Assembly (NCBI RefSeq): GCF_900215485.1
Contig: NZ_OCMZ01000002.1
Coordinates: forward strand, 1,240,001-1,304,000
From: Nitrosovibrio sp. Nv4
GTDB lineage: Bacteria; Pseudomonadota; Gammaproteobacteria; Burkholderiales; Nitrosomonadaceae
DNA: 64,000 nucleotides
Direction: 5' to 3'
Below, piece after piece: positions 27,039-37,526 of this stretch. The position numbers and the translations under genes were made by a program. The notes beneath the pieces were generated by a model that did no database searches, was not told the DNA's origin, and worked only from the letters and a program-made list of their open reading frames with translations. The first letter of the stretch is position 1. Each line of letters begins with the position of its first letter.

Positions 27039-29588
27039 ATGGATCAATTCGCTAAAGAAACTCTGCCCATCAGCCTCGAAGAGGAGATGCGCCGCTCCTA
27101 CCTTGATTACGCCATGAGCGTAATTGTCGGGCGGGCATTGCCGGATGTCCGGGATGGTTTGAAACCGGTGCACCGCCGCGCGCTATTCGCCATGCACGAA
27201 CTGTCCAACGACTGGAATCGGCCCTATAAAAAATCTGCGCGTATCGTCGGCGACGTGATCGGTAAATATCATCCGCACGGCGATACCGCGGTATATGACA
27301 CTATCGTGCGCATGGCCCAGAACTTTTCGCTGCGTTACATGCTCGTGGACGGCCAGGGAAACTTCGGTTCGGTAGACGGCGATAATGCGGCGGCAATGCG
27401 GTATACCGAGATCCGGATGTCGCGCATCGCGCATGAGCTATTGGCGGATCTCGACAAGGAAACGGTGGATTTCGGCCCGAACTACGACGGATCGGAAAGA
27501 GAACCGCTGATTCTGCCTGCAAAAATTCCCAATCTGCTTATCAATGGCTCTTCCGGCATCGCGGTCGGCATGGCGACCAATATTCCGCCGCATAATCTGA
27601 ACGAAGTGGTGGACGCCTGTCTCGCACTGCTGAAAGACCCTGAAATCGGTATTGAAGAATTGATCGAAATCATTCCCGCGCCGGATTTTCCGACCGCCGG
27701 CATCATCTATGGCGTCGCTGGCGTAAAAGAAGGTTACCGCACGGGGCGCGGCCGCGTGGTCATGCGCGCACGAACCCACTTTGAGGATATGGAAAAGGGG
27801 GGCAGCCGCCAGAGCATCATTATCGACGAGCTGCCCTATCAGGTGAACAAGGCCAATTTACTGGTCCGCATCGGAGAATTGGTACGGGACAAGAAAATTG
27901 AGGGCATTTCCGATTTGCGCGATGAATCGGATAAATCCGGCATGCGTGTGGTCATTGAACTCCGGCGCGCAGAGGTGCCGGAAGTGGTGCTGAACAACCT
28001 GTATAAAGAAACACAGATGCAGGACACCTTCGGCATGAACATGGTTGCCCTGCTGGATGGTCAGCCGCGGCTGCTGAATTTGAAGCAAATGCTGGACGCC
28101 TTCCTGCGTCACCGCCGCGAAGTGGTGACGCGGCGCACCGTGTTCGAACTGAAAAAAGCGCGAGAACGCGGCCATCTGCTAGAGGGCCTCGCGGTGGCGC
28201 TATCAAACGTGGACGAAGTGATCGCGTTGATCAAGGCGGCGCCGACCCCCGCGGTCGCGAAAGATGCCCTGATGTCCAGGGTATGGCATTCCACCCTGGT
28301 GGAGGAAATGCTTGCTCGCGCCTCAGTAGACGCGAAGGCATTCCGTCCTGACGGATTAGCGCCCGAATTCGGCTTGTCGCAGGAAGGATACCGCCTGTCC
28401 GATGCGCAGGCACAGGCCATTCTGGAATTGCGTTTGCAACGGCTAACCGGGCTGGAGCAGGACAAGATCGTTGGCGAGTATAAGGAGATAATGGAAAAGA
28501 TTGCCGATCTTATCGACGTCCTTTCCAAGCCGGAACGTATCACAGCCGTCATCACCGGGGAGCTTCTTGCTATCCAGCAACAATTTGGTGATAAACGGCG
28601 CAGCGAAATCGTCATTAATACTCAGGACTTGAGTATGGAGGATCTGATCGCATCTGCGGATGTGGTCGTGACGCTATCGCATAGCGGCTATATCAAATCG
28701 CAACCGTTGGACGACTACCGGGCGCAAAAACGGGGTGGACGTGGCAAGCAGGCGACCGGCACTAAAGAAGATGATTTCATTGATAATCTGTTCATCGCCA
28801 ATACTCATGATTACATCCTCTGCTTTTCCAGCCGGGGACGGGTCTACTGGATCAAGGTGTATTCAGTGCCGCAGGGCGGCCGGGCGTCGCGCGGCAAACC
28901 CATCGTCAACCTGGTGCAACTTGAGCAAGGCGAAAAGATCAATGCTGTTCTTCCTGTAAAGGTGTTCGACGAGAATCGCTATATATTTATGGCGACCTCC
29001 TTCGGTACAGTGAAGAAAACACCACTTTCGGAGTTTTCCCGCCCTCGCGCCAGCGGCATTATCGCGGTGGGCCTGGACGAAGACGATTTTCTGATCGGTG
29101 TCGCACTAACGGAAGGCAAGCATGATGTAATGCTCTTCTCAGACGGTGGAAAAGCAGTGCGTTTCGATGAGAACGACGTGCGGCCGATGGGCCGGGGTGC
29201 GCGCGGAGTACGTGGGATGAAGTTGGGCAAGAATCAGAAAGTCATTTCGCTGCTGGTGGCAGAGAGTGAGGAACTGGCGGTCCTGACCGCAACGGAAAAC
29301 GGCTATGGTAAACGCACGCCGATAGGCGAATACACCCGCCATGGTCGCGGCAGCCAAGGCATGATTGCAATCAAGACCAGTCAGCGGAACGGAAAAGTCG
29401 TTGCGGCAAAGCTTGTCAGGGAGGATGATGAAATCATGCTCATCACCACTGGCGGCGTGCTGATCCGCACTCGCGTCAAGGAAGTTCGCGAGATGAGCCG
29501 CGTTACTCAGGGTGTAACGTTGATTAACCTGGATGAGGGTGAGAAACTCGCCGGACTGGAAAGAGTGGTTGAGACCGACGAGGAATAG
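27039..29588 (+). CDS. gyrA: DNA gyrase subunit A
   Basis: An 849-aa protein. The frame opens at a TTG six bases earlier, but [29 protein letters not shown] is the family start. The breakage-reunion domain has the quinolone region [11 protein letters not shown] with Thr83 and Asp87; Thr at 83 is a natural variant of the E. coli Ser. The catalytic Tyr is in [10 protein letters not shown] near residue 122. The C-terminal domain forms a beta-pinwheel with the GyrA box RGGRGKQ. It heads the serC-to-tyrA gene block on the same strand, 266 bases upstream of serC. Confidence 0.98.
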   Translation: MDQFAKETLPISLEEEMRRSYLDYAMSVIVGRALPDVRDGLKPVHRRALFAMHELSNDWNRPYKKSARIVGDVIGKYHPHGDTAVYDTIVRMAQNFSLRYMLVDGQGNFGSVDGDNAAAMRYTEIRMSRIAHELLADLDKETVDFGPNYDGSEREPLILPAKIPNLLINGSSGIAVGMATNIPPHNLNEVVDACLALLKDPEIGIEELIEIIPAPDFPTAGIIYGVAGVKEGYRTGRGRVVMRARTHFEDMEKGGSRQSIIIDELPYQVNKANLLVRIGELVRDKKIEGISDLRDESDKSGMRVVIELRRAEVPEVVLNNLYKETQMQDTFGMNMVALLDGQPRLLNLKQMLDAFLRHRREVVTRRTVFELKKARERGHLLEGLAVALSNVDEVIALIKAAPTPAVAKDALMSRVWHSTLVEEMLARASVDAKAFRPDGLAPEFGLSQEGYRLSDAQAQAILELRLQRLTGLEQDKIVGEYKEIMEKIADLIDVLSKPERITAVITGELLAIQQQFGDKRRSEIVINTQDLSMEDLIASADVVVTLSHSGYIKSQPLDDYRAQKRGGRGKQATGTKEDDFIDNLFIANTHDYILCFSSRGRVYWIKVYSVPQGGRASRGKPIVNLVQLEQGEKINAVLPVKVFDENRYIFMATSFGTVKKTPLSEFSRPRASGIIAVGLDEDDFLIGVALTEGKHDVMLFSDGGKAVRFDENDVRPMGRGARGVRGMKLGKNQKVISLLVAESEELAVLTATENGYGKRTPIGEYTRHGRGSQGMIAIKTSQRNGKVVAAKLVREDDEIMLITTGGVLIRTRVKEVREMSRVTQGVTLINLDEGEKLAGLERVVETDEE

Positions 29589-29854
29589 GATTTGGACTCA
29601 GGGCACTTCTAAAAATCCGAAGTTGCGGGTAAGCTCATTTACCGGGAAACAAAAACGTTAACCGGAATTTTGGCCCGGATACACTTTGATGTGTAAGAAA
29701 CCATTTTTTGAAAGTACGAATTTTTTCGGGCGCAGGAAGCATTTGCAAGAGAAGATAGGAAAGATAGGCTGAGAATCTGGAAAGCGGGCCATGCAGGTCA
29801 TGGCAATTTTTGGCTTTTACAGGCAAAAGCGTCCCGTAGAGATAAGGAACTTTA

Positions 29855-30946
29855 ATGGAACATATATATAACTTTAGCGCAGGCCCGGCGGTATTGCCTG
29901 CGGAGGTGCTGCAACAGGCGCGTGATGAGATGCTCGACTGGCATGGCAGCGGCATGTCGGTTATGGAAATGAGCCATCGCGGCAAGGAATTCATGTCCAT
30001 TGCCGCCAGGACAGAAGCGGATTTGCGTGAATTGGCGGGCGTTCCCGCAAACTATAAAGTGCTCTTTCTGTCAGGCGGCGCTTCCAGTCAGTTTGCCATG
30101 GTGCCGATGAATCTGCTGCGTGGCAAGAAAAGCGCCAACTACATCAATACGGGCGAGTGGTCCAAAAAAGCCATCAAGGAAGCGAAGAGATATTGCACCG
30201 TCAATGTCGCCGCTTCCTCCGAGGATGCGAACTTCACTTACGCGCCGACGCAGGACACATGGAATATCGATCCCGACGCCGCTTATCTGCACTACACACC
30301 CAATGAGACTATCGGTGGCGTGGAGTTCAATTGGACGCCGGCCCTGCCGCAGGCGAATGTTATGCCGCTGGTCGCGGACATGTCCTCCAGCTTTATGTCA
30401 CGCCCGCTGGACGTGTCCCGGTTCGGGTTGATTTATGCGGGAACGCAGAAAAACGTGGGGCCCGCCGGATTGTGCATCGTCATCGTGCGTGAGGATTTGC
30501 TGGGTACAACCGTGCCCGGCACCCCGACCATGTTCGACTACAAAATTCACGCCGATAACGACTCCATGTATAACACCCCGCCGACCTATGCGATGTATAT
30601 TACCGGCCTGGTGCTGGAGTGGCTGAAAAAAAGAGGTGGACTGGAGGCGATGGAGAAAACCAACATTGCTAAGGCCAACCTGTTGTACGGCTTTCTGGAT
30701 ACCACCGATTTTTATCACTGTCCCGTAGCCAGGCGTGACCGTTCGCGCATGAATATACCGTTCACCTTAAAGGATAAAAGCCTCGACGAAGAGTTTCTGA
30801 AACAGGCGCAGACACGCGGACTGATCCAGTTGAAGGGGCATCGTTCAGTTGGAGGAATGCGGGCTTCGATATACAACGCCATGCCCCTTGAAGGGGTAAG
30901 GGTCCTGGTGGAATTCATGAAAGAATTTGCGAGCAATCATGCCTGA
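29855..30946 (+). CDS. serC: Phosphoserine aminotransferase
   Basis: A 363-aa PLP enzyme that converts 3-phosphohydroxypyruvate to phosphoserine and also serves pyridoxine synthesis. NFSAGPAVLPAEVLQQA starts the protein. The PLP lysine is in AGTQKNVGPAGL and the terminal RSVGGMRASIYNAMP binds substrate phosphate. AAGGA lies six bases before the ATG. Its stop overlaps the start of the next gene by eight bases. Presence at the head of an aromatic amino-acid block is the classic serC-pheA-tyrA 'supraoperon' arrangement. Confidence 0.97.
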   Translation: MEHIYNFSAGPAVLPAEVLQQARDEMLDWHGSGMSVMEMSHRGKEFMSIAARTEADLRELAGVPANYKVLFLSGGASSQFAMVPMNLLRGKKSANYINTGEWSKKAIKEAKRYCTVNVAASSEDANFTYAPTQDTWNIDPDAAYLHYTPNETIGGVEFNWTPALPQANVMPLVADMSSSFMSRPLDVSRFGLIYAGTQKNVGPAGLCIVIVREDLLGTTVPGTPTMFDYKIHADNDSMYNTPPTYAMYITGLVLEWLKKRGGLEAMEKTNIAKANLLYGFLDTTDFYHCPVARRDRSRMNIPFTLKDKSLDEEFLKQAQTRGLIQLKGHRSVGGMRASIYNAMPLEGVRVLVEFMKEFASNHA

Positions 30947-32141
30947 ACGCGCACATAAAGTTTTCCGGATACTCACACTCAACCAGATTTCCCCGCTCGG
31001 GCTGAAGCTTTTCGATATCGGTCATTACAAGGTCGGCAGCGATATATCCGAGCCGGATGCAATCCTGGTACGTTCGCACAACATGCTGCAAATGGATATT
31101 CCGGCCAGCGTAAAAGCGATAGGCCGGGCGGGTGCAGGCACAAATAACGTCCCGGTGAAAGAGATGAATGTCCGTGGCGTGCCTGTTTTCAACACCCCCG
31201 GTGCAAACGCCAATGCGGTGAAAGAACTGGTGCTGGCCGGGTTGCTGATGGCATCGCGCAATCTGATTCCCGCGATTCGCTTCACCGACGGTTTGCAGGG
31301 GGACAACGCGACGTTGCACAAACTGGCCGAAGAAAGCAAGAAGCAATTCGCCGGAATTGAATTGCCGGGACGCACTCTCGGCATCATAGGCTTGGGTGCT
31401 GTCGGACGACTCGTAGCGGATGCAGCCCTGCGGCTTGGCATGAAAGTGATGGGCTACGACCCGAATATAACGGTAGATGCGGCCTGGAATCTATCTTCGG
31501 AAGTTAAACGAGCCGAAAGCATCGAAGATCTCCTGCGTAACAGTGAGTTTGTAACGTTGCATGTGCCGCTGCTGGACACGACTCGCCATCTGATTAATCA
31601 TGAGCTCGTGCGGAATATGAAAAACGGCACGATCCTGCTCAATTTTTCCCGCGATGGCATAGTCGACGAAAATGCGGTACTTGAGGGAATCGAGTCCGGC
31701 AAAATAAGATATTACGTTTGCGATTTTCCCAGCCAGCTATTGCAGCATCATGAGGCCGTGATCACGCTGCCGCACCTGGGCGCTTCGACGCTGGAAGCGG
31801 AAGAAAATTGTGCAGTAATGGTTGCGAACCAGATGATAGATTATCTGGAGCACGGCAATATCATCAATGCGGTCAATTTCCCCAACATAACAATGGAACG
31901 CGGATCCCCCTACCGGCTGGCGGTTGCCAACGCCAATGTACCCAACATGCTGGGACAGATTTCCACCGGCATGGCTAAAGCAGGTCTTAATATTCACAAC
32001 ATGGGTAATAAATCCCGGGGTGAGATGGCCTACACGCTGGTCGACGTCGATAGCCCGGTACCACAAAAAACGATAGACGAGATTGCGGCAATCAACGGCG
32101 TATTGATGGTGCGCTACTTGCCAATACTGGCGGGGCAGTAA
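30939..32141 (+). CDS. serA: D-3-phosphoglycerate dehydrogenase (SerA-like)
   Basis: About 400 aa. The NAD-binding Rossmann motif LGIIGLGAVGRLVADAA and the catalytic VITLPHLGASTLEAEENC box place it among D-2-hydroxyacid dehydrogenases. A C-terminal ACT domain (GNKSRGEMAYTLVDVD) marks a serine-pathway enzyme with possible serine feedback. It provides the substrate for SerC, with which it overlaps by eight bases. The ATG at 30939 is preferred to the upstream in-frame one at 30927. Confidence 0.92.
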   Translation: MPERAHKVFRILTLNQISPLGLKLFDIGHYKVGSDISEPDAILVRSHNMLQMDIPASVKAIGRAGAGTNNVPVKEMNVRGVPVFNTPGANANAVKELVLAGLLMASRNLIPAIRFTDGLQGDNATLHKLAEESKKQFAGIELPGRTLGIIGLGAVGRLVADAALRLGMKVMGYDPNITVDAAWNLSSEVKRAESIEDLLRNSEFVTLHVPLLDTTRHLINHELVRNMKNGTILLNFSRDGIVDENAVLEGIESGKIRYYVCDFPSQLLQHHEAVITLPHLGASTLEAEENCAVMVANQMIDYLEHGNIINAVNFPNITMERGSPYRLAVANANVPNMLGQISTGMAKAGLNIHNMGNKSRGEMAYTLVDVDSPVPQKTIDEIAAINGVLMVRYLPILAGQ

Positions 32142-32165
32142 AAGCCATATAAAAATTCATTCTCG

Positions 32166-33233
32166 ATGACCGGCCAACTCAAACAGCTACGCGACAAGAT
32201 AGATGCGATTGACAGCGAGTTGCTCAAATTGATGAGCACCCGCGCTGCGCTTGCCCGGGATATTGGGCAAATCAAAAACGGCATGGCATATCGCCCCGAG
32301 CGCGAAGCCCAGGTGTTGGCCCGACTGTGCGAACTGAATCCCGGGCCGCTGGCAAATGAACACGTTATACGACTATTTACCGAAATCATGTCCTTGTGTC
32401 GATCCATGGAAGAGCCTTTAACAGTAGCATACCTGGGCCCGCGAGGGACTTTTTCAGAAGAAGCCGCGTTAAAGCGCTTCGGTGCCGTAGTGACAACTCT
32501 CGCATGCAGCTCCATAGATGACGTATTCCGCAAAGTGGAGTCGTGTGAAGCCGGTTATGGCGTTGTGCCGGTGGAGAATTCTACCGAAGGGGCGGTCGGT
32601 AGAACCCTTGATCTGTTGCTGCAGACCACGTTAAAAGTGTGTGGTGAAGTAGCACTGCCCATACATCAGCTTCTGCTCGCGCACCATCCGGATCTTGCGC
32701 GCATCAAAAAAATCTACTCCCATCCTCAGTCATTTTCCCAGTGCCATGAGTGGCTCAATGTCAATCTGCCTCATTTGACGGGCTCGGCACGGATCAGCGC
32801 AGCCAGCAATGCGGATGCGGCACGATTGGCTGCGGAGGATGAGAATGCCGCTGCGGTAGCTGGCAAAAAGGCTGGAGAAGTATTCGGGCTCACTGTCTGC
32901 GCCGAGAATATTGAGGATGATCCCAACAATACCACTCGTTTTCTGGTAATCGGCGCGCAGGAAGTCGCTCCCTCCGGCAGGGACAAGACGTCGCTGGTAA
33001 TGTCGACCAGGAACCGTCCTGGGGCGGTACATGAATTACTGGCTCCGCTGGCGGACCATGGAGTGAGCATGAGCCGTCTGGAATCCCGTCCTTCCCGCGC
33101 CGGTTTATGGGAATACGTATTTTTTGTGGACATCGAGGGTCATCAGCAGGATGCAAAAATCGCCAAAGCGCTGCAGGAACTGCGGGATAAAGCCGCGTTC
33201 ATGAAAGTACTTGGATCGTATCCCGCAGGGTGA
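32166..33233 (+). CDS. pheA: Chorismate mutase / prephenate dehydratase (P-protein)
   Basis: A 355-aa bifunctional enzyme leading to phenylpyruvate. Residues 1-85 are an AroQ-type chorismate mutase (LRDKIDAIDSELLKLMSTRAALARDI). Residues about 90-270 are the dehydratase (AYLGPRGTFSEEAALKRFG, GVVPVENSTEGAVGRTLDLL and NTTRFLVIG). The end is an ACT regulatory domain with the phenylalanine-binding ESRPSRAGLWEYVFFVD motif. Feedback inhibition by phenylalanine is expected. It follows serA by 24 bases. Confidence 0.97.
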   Translation: MTGQLKQLRDKIDAIDSELLKLMSTRAALARDIGQIKNGMAYRPEREAQVLARLCELNPGPLANEHVIRLFTEIMSLCRSMEEPLTVAYLGPRGTFSEEAALKRFGAVVTTLACSSIDDVFRKVESCEAGYGVVPVENSTEGAVGRTLDLLLQTTLKVCGEVALPIHQLLLAHHPDLARIKKIYSHPQSFSQCHEWLNVNLPHLTGSARISAASNADAARLAAEDENAAAVAGKKAGEVFGLTVCAENIEDDPNNTTRFLVIGAQEVAPSGRDKTSLVMSTRNRPGAVHELLAPLADHGVSMSRLESRPSRAGLWEYVFFVDIEGHQQDAKIAKALQELRDKAAFMKVLGSYPAG

Positions 33234-33346
33234 CCTTCTTTTCGAGTTATTGAGTTTCACGCATGAGAATCCCGTAGCGTCCTAGTCCATTCTTTCCGTT
33301 TTTCGACTTTTTCTCTATGCTCTGTAATTTACGAGCCCTTGACCTT

Positions 33347-34510
33347 ATGAATCTTTGCGACCTCGCTCCTGTATATATCCGCGCAATCAGTCCTTATCAA
33401 CCCGGCAAACCCATTTCTGAACTGGCGCGTGAAATGGATATGGATGAACGCGCCATCATCAAGCTTGCTTCCAATGAAAATCCGTTAGGGCCAAGTCCGC
33501 TGGCATTGGAGGCGATGAGCAAGGCATTGAATGCGGTAGCGCTTTATCCGGATGGAAGCGGCTTCGAGTTGAAATCGGCATTGTCGCAACGTTATGGTGT
33601 TAGCAGCGATCAGATTGTGCTGGGCAATGGCTCCAATGATGTTCTGGAGCTGGCGGCCCGGGTATTCCTGAAACCGGGCGCATCGGCTGTTTATTCGCAA
33701 CACGCCTTTGCGGTTTATCCACTGGTCACGCAGGCAGTGGGCGCAAGCGGCATAACGGTTCGCGCCAGAAACTATGGCCACGACCTTGACGCCATGCTGC
33801 ATGCCGTGATGCCTGAAACTCGAATGGTATTCATCGCCAATCCCAATAATCCTACCGGCACATTGCTGACTGCTCACGAGGTACTCCGTTTTCTGGAACG
33901 GGTATCGCCGGATGTATTGGTAGTGCTTGATGAAGCTTATAATGAATATTTGCCAACCGCCGTCAAGGCTGACAGCATCGCATGGCTAGAGCGTTTTCCC
34001 AATCTGCTGATCACCCGCACTTTTTCCAAAGCCTATGGCATGGCTGGTGTACGCGTAGGCTTTGGGCTGGCACATCCGGACGTGAGCGGCCTGATGAATC
34101 GGGTACGCCAGCCGTTCAATGTAAACAGTATTGGTCTTGCTGGCGCGGTGGCCGCCCTGAATGATGAGGAATTTGTGAAACGCTCTTATGCGCTCAACCA
34201 GGCAGGGATGCTTCAGATTACCACCGGACTGCGACAACTTGGCATCGAGTACATTCCATCTTATGGTAATTTTTTGAGTTTCCGTGTACCGGGAAGCGCC
34301 CGGGCGGTAAATGAAAGCCTCTTGAAGCAAGGCGTTATCGTGCGCCCCATTGGTATTTACGAAATGCCCGAGCATCTGCGCGTGACCGTCGGGCTCGAAT
34401 CTGAAAATCAGAAATTCCTGAAATCCCTTGAGATAGCGCTTGGTACGACTCGCGACATCCCTGAGATAGCCCCTAGTCAGGCTGAAATGGTACGAGGAGA
34501 ATCCGTTTGA
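33347..34510 (+). CDS. hisC: Histidinol-phosphate aminotransferase
   Basis: About 387 aa, a class II PLP aminotransferase with [17 protein letters not shown], the NPNNPTG loop and PLP lysine in [15 protein letters not shown]. HisC enzymes in such blocks often also transaminate phenylpyruvate and 4-hydroxyphenylpyruvate, which would complete phenylalanine and tyrosine synthesis beside PheA and TyrA. The frame extends to 33317, but the homologous N-terminus begins near the ATG at 33347. Its stop overlaps the next start as TTGA. Confidence 0.93.
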   Translation: MNLCDLAPVYIRAISPYQPGKPISELAREMDMDERAIIKLASNENPLGPSPLALEAMSKALNAVALYPDGSGFELKSALSQRYGVSSDQIVLGNGSNDVLELAARVFLKPGASAVYSQHAFAVYPLVTQAVGASGITVRARNYGHDLDAMLHAVMPETRMVFIANPNNPTGTLLTAHEVLRFLERVSPDVLVVLDEAYNEYLPTAVKADSIAWLERFPNLLITRTFSKAYGMAGVRVGFGLAHPDVSGLMNRVRQPFNVNSIGLAGAVAALNDEEFVKRSYALNQAGMLQITTGLRQLGIEYIPSYGNFLSFRVPGSARAVNESLLKQGVIVRPIGIYEMPEHLRVTVGLESENQKFLKSLEIALGTTRDIPEIAPSQAEMVRGESV

Positions 34511-35523
34511 TCATCGTCATGAACAGCGGCGCCACCGACGAGCAAATCGGCACCGTAATAGCTAAAATTCAAAGCTTCGGCCTGAATGCGAACGTCTCAC
34601 GGGGCACCGAACGCACAATCATTGGCGCGATTGGCGATGAGCGCAAACTCGATCCGGAAATGTTCGATTCCCTGAGCGGAGTCGAATATTCCATGCACAT
34701 TGTCAAACAGTACAAGATCGTATCGCGCGAATCTCATAAGCGCGATTCGATAATAGATGTGGGTGGAGTGGCGGTTGGCGGCACGCAGGTGCAGGTGATC
34801 GGCGGCCCGTGCTCCGTGGAAACGCAAGGCCAGATGGATTTAGCGGCGCAGCATGTCGCCACGGCAGGCTGCAAGCTGATGCGCGGCGGCGCCTTCAAGC
34901 CTCGCACCAGCCCTTATACGTTTCAGGGGAATGGTGAAGAAGGGCTGAAAATGTTCCGCCGTGCGGCGGATAAATACAACCTGCGCATCGTCACTGAATT
35001 GATGGATGCGCGCATGCTCGACACCTTCCTCAAGTATGACGTGGATGTGATCCAGATAGGCACTCGCAGCATGCAGAACTTCGAACTACTGAAGGAAGTG
35101 GGCCGTATCAACAAGCCGGTGATACTTAAACGCGGGATGTCAGCGACGATTTCCGAGTGGCTCATGGCGGCGGAATACATTGCAGCCGGTGGCAACCACA
35201 ACATCATTTTCTGCGAGCGCGGCATACGCACCTTTGAAACAGCCTATCGCAATGTGCTGGATGTGACCTGTATCCCTGTGCTGAAGAAAGAAACCCATTT
35301 GCCGGTTATCGTCGATCCGTCTCATGCTGGAGGCAAGACCTGGATGGTTCCCGCGCTCGCACGTGCGGCGATCGCGGCAGGCGCGGATGGCCTGCTGGTG
35401 GAAATGCACCCAAATCCGTGCGAAGCTTGGTGCGATGCGGACCAGGCGTTGAATCCCCAGGAATTCGAGACCCTCATGGGCTCGCTGAAAGGAATAGCGG
35501 AAGTAATTGGACGAAGTCTGTAA
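34507..35523 (+). CDS. aroF: 3-deoxy-7-phosphoheptulonate synthase (type I-beta)
   Basis: A 338-aa first enzyme of the shikimate pathway. The N-terminal ferredoxin-like domain ([20 protein letters not shown]) precedes the barrel with [39 protein letters not shown] and DPSHAGG. This is the Thermotoga-like beta group, where the extra domain gives tyrosine/phenylalanine control. A TTG start overlaps the hisC stop by four bases (TTGA); homologues begin at this same residue, so TTG is preferred over the ATG at 34519. Translation is coupled to hisC. Confidence 0.95.
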   Translation: MIIVMNSGATDEQIGTVIAKIQSFGLNANVSRGTERTIIGAIGDERKLDPEMFDSLSGVEYSMHIVKQYKIVSRESHKRDSIIDVGGVAVGGTQVQVIGGPCSVETQGQMDLAAQHVATAGCKLMRGGAFKPRTSPYTFQGNGEEGLKMFRRAADKYNLRIVTELMDARMLDTFLKYDVDVIQIGTRSMQNFELLKEVGRINKPVILKRGMSATISEWLMAAEYIAAGGNHNIIFCERGIRTFETAYRNVLDVTCIPVLKKETHLPVIVDPSHAGGKTWMVPALARAAIAAGADGLLVEMHPNPCEAWCDADQALNPQEFETLMGSLKGIAEVIGRSL

Positions 35524-35573
35524 TCAATCGTAATCTGATCAGACATCGATCGCGGCACTAAACTGTTTCAAGG

Positions 35574-36494
35574 GTGGCGAAGGTGGCGAACGTCGTGATC
35601 AACAAACTGGTGATTATCGGTGTCGGCCTGATCGGCGGTTCATTCGGGCTGGCTTTACGCAAGGCAGCTCTGGTCAAGCATATCGCCGGCGTGGGACGCA
35701 GCCAGGAAAATATGCAGCGGGCGCTAAAGCTGGGGGCGATCGACGAAATCGCCGCCGACCTTCCCTCAGCGCTGAAAAATGCGGATATCGTATTCCTTGC
35801 CATACCGGTCGGGCAAACCGCGGAAATCATGGCGCAGATATCTCCATATCTCGAAGCTGACACGATCGTAACTGACGCTGGCAGCACTAAACGCGACGTA
35901 ATCATGGCGGCGCGTTCTCATTTGGCTGGACACCTGAAAAATTTTGTTCCCGGGCATCCCGTTGCCGGGGCCGAACAAAGCGGCGCAGGCGCCGCCCATG
36001 CCAACCTGTTCCGCGGCAAGAAAGTGGTGTTGACCCCTCTGGAAGAAACCTCTACCAAGGCGATAAAACGAATGACAGAATTTTGGGAGGCTTGCGGCGC
36101 GCAAGTCTTTCGAATGGACGCTCGCCAGCACGATAAAATCCTGGCATCGATCAGCCACCTTCCCCACGTGCTTGCATTCACGCTAATGAATCATGTCTCT
36201 GCGGTCCATCCGGAAGATCTGCCGGGCTCAAACGATCCACTGCGCTCCAGCGATCCGCTGAATTTTGCCGGTACTGGTTTCCGCGATTTTACCCGCATTG
36301 CGGGGAGCTCCCCCGAGATGTGGCGCGACATATGCCTCGCCAACCGTGAAGCACTATCCAGTCAAATCGATGCTTACCAACGCGAACTTGCAGACGTGCG
36401 AGAAATGCTGGCGCGCGGTGATGGGAAAGCGCTTGAAAGGGCGTTCGCGAACGCACGTGAAGCGCGGCGGCAATGGCTGAAAAATGTGTCTTGA
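35574..36494 (+). CDS. tyrA: Prephenate dehydrogenase
   Basis: A 306-aa NAD(P)-dependent enzyme. The Rossmann motif GVGLIGGSFGLALR, then VFLAIPVGQT, TDAGSTKRD and the HPVAGAEQSG active-site loop are all present. The C-terminal helical dimerisation region includes GFRDFTRIAGSSPEMWRDI. A GTG start is used; a second GTG nine bases later (35583) is possible. In related genomes aroA-cmk-rpsA commonly follow tyrA; here the operon ends and a minus-strand ferritin gene follows, so the block is shortened or rearranged. Confidence 0.95.
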   Translation: MAKVANVVINKLVIIGVGLIGGSFGLALRKAALVKHIAGVGRSQENMQRALKLGAIDEIAADLPSALKNADIVFLAIPVGQTAEIMAQISPYLEADTIVTDAGSTKRDVIMAARSHLAGHLKNFVPGHPVAGAEQSGAGAAHANLFRGKKVVLTPLEETSTKAIKRMTEFWEACGAQVFRMDARQHDKILASISHLPHVLAFTLMNHVSAVHPEDLPGSNDPLRSSDPLNFAGTGFRDFTRIAGSSPEMWRDICLANREALSSQIDAYQRELADVREMLARGDGKALERAFANAREARRQWLKNVS

Positions 36495-36580
36495 AGGATT
36501 GATCGGAGCAATAACAGCATGACAATCATTGTCCGCTCCATCCCTGAGGCTCATGCTGAATGAATAGCTGGAATGCGGAC

Positions 36581-36871
36581 TTATGTATCATGAGCGATAG
36601 GCTTGTCCCTGAACAAATATTCTTTCATTTCCCCGGAAAACACCGGGTCCCTGCGTCGAATCCATTCCAGAACCATGGCGGCGTGCTCTTTCTCCTCATC
36701 CCGATTGTGCGCAAGAATTGCCTTGAGGTCCTCGTCCTTGCACGCATCCACACGCTGGTTGTACCAGTCAACCGCCTCCAACTCTTCCATTAGAGAAACG
36801 ATTGCTCTATGCATATCCCGCGTTTCATCGGATAGCTCCTCGATGGGTTCGTGATAACCAACACTTGACAT
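36581..36871 (-). CDS. Encapsulated ferritin-like protein (EncFtn), no encapsulin neighbour
   Basis: A 96-aa helical protein matching EncFtn: HRAIVSLMEELEAVDWYNQR and LAHNRDEEKEHAAMVLEW. By alignment with the Rhodospirillum rubrum protein (E32, E62, H65) the ferroxidase ligands would be E30, E60 and H63. These proteins oxidise and deliver iron inside an encapsulin shell. The frame extends 75 codons upstream, but the ATG at 36871 with AAGGAGAA-like sequence before it is the true start. The protein ends soon after the second helix (IAHDT) with no recognisable encapsulin-targeting tail, and no shell gene lies in the window. Confidence 0.88.
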   Translation of the reverse strand: MSSVGYHEPIEELSDETRDMHRAIVSLMEELEAVDWYNQRVDACKDEDLKAILAHNRDEEKEHAAMVLEWIRRRDPVFSGEMKEYLFRDKPIAHDT

Positions 36872-36920
36872 TGCTTTCTCCTTATTCGTTCTGCGTATTC
36901 GTAGTGACCCGCGGGCTCCC

Positions 36921-37460
36921 CTATCTTTCGCCCGCCAGTCCTTCTCCTTCCGTATCGGCGAAGATTCGCTTGGCAATGTTCTCCAGCTCAAGTGGACCAT
37001 CGCGGCCGTAAGTGACGCACTTTTCATATTCCGCCACCGCGAAACAGACGCTGGTGCTTCCCGCATCTGCCATGCGTAATGCGGACGTCCCGACAATTCC
37101 GTCCTCTTTCAGGAAGATCGAATATCGGGTAGTGTACTTGACAGGGAGATCGAAAAAACGAATTTTGTAAAGCTCATTCAGGAGGATCATCAGATCCTTG
37201 GTTGCATAGGGGAATTGCACAAGCCGGCCATCGTGCTCCAGTGAAGCGCTGCCGGTGCCTGAAATGCTGATCCGCCGGATGGGGAAGGCGGAATTGCCGG
37301 GGTGGCGGGTCAGACGGAGCGTGACCTCATCAATGCGATAGGCGAGCGGCGGGCCGTTTGGTCCCAAGGTACGATCGGCAGCCATCGATACTGCCTCCGT
37401 AAAACACAGCATGAAAATTACGAGGCCACTACTCAGAAAAGAGCTGTGCGGTGCGTGCAT
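36921..37460 (-). CDS. Secreted protein of unknown function
   Basis: A 179-aa protein with a signal peptide ending near VSMAADR. The mature part (VTLRLTRHPGN..., ISISGTGSASLEHDG, LLNELYKIRFFDLP) resembles the DUF6438-type beta-rich domain in which a small sheet is followed by a helix and FFDLP, but the usual N-terminal cysteine pair is missing. It is 49 bases upstream of the EncFtn gene on the same strand and could share its transcript. Function unknown. Confidence 0.6.
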   Translation of the reverse strand: MHAPHSSFLSSGLVIFMLCFTEAVSMAADRTLGPNGPPLAYRIDEVTLRLTRHPGNSAFPIRRISISGTGSASLEHDGRLVQFPYATKDLMILLNELYKIRFFDLPVKYTTRYSIFLKEDGIVGTSALRMADAGSTSVCFAVAEYEKCVTYGRDGPLELENIAKRIFADTEGEGLAGER

Positions 37461-37526
37461 TGCCCGATACGCCGGATCATGAAACCGGACGCCCTTTGGA
37501 TACCAATAAGCAAGAGGGTTATAACG

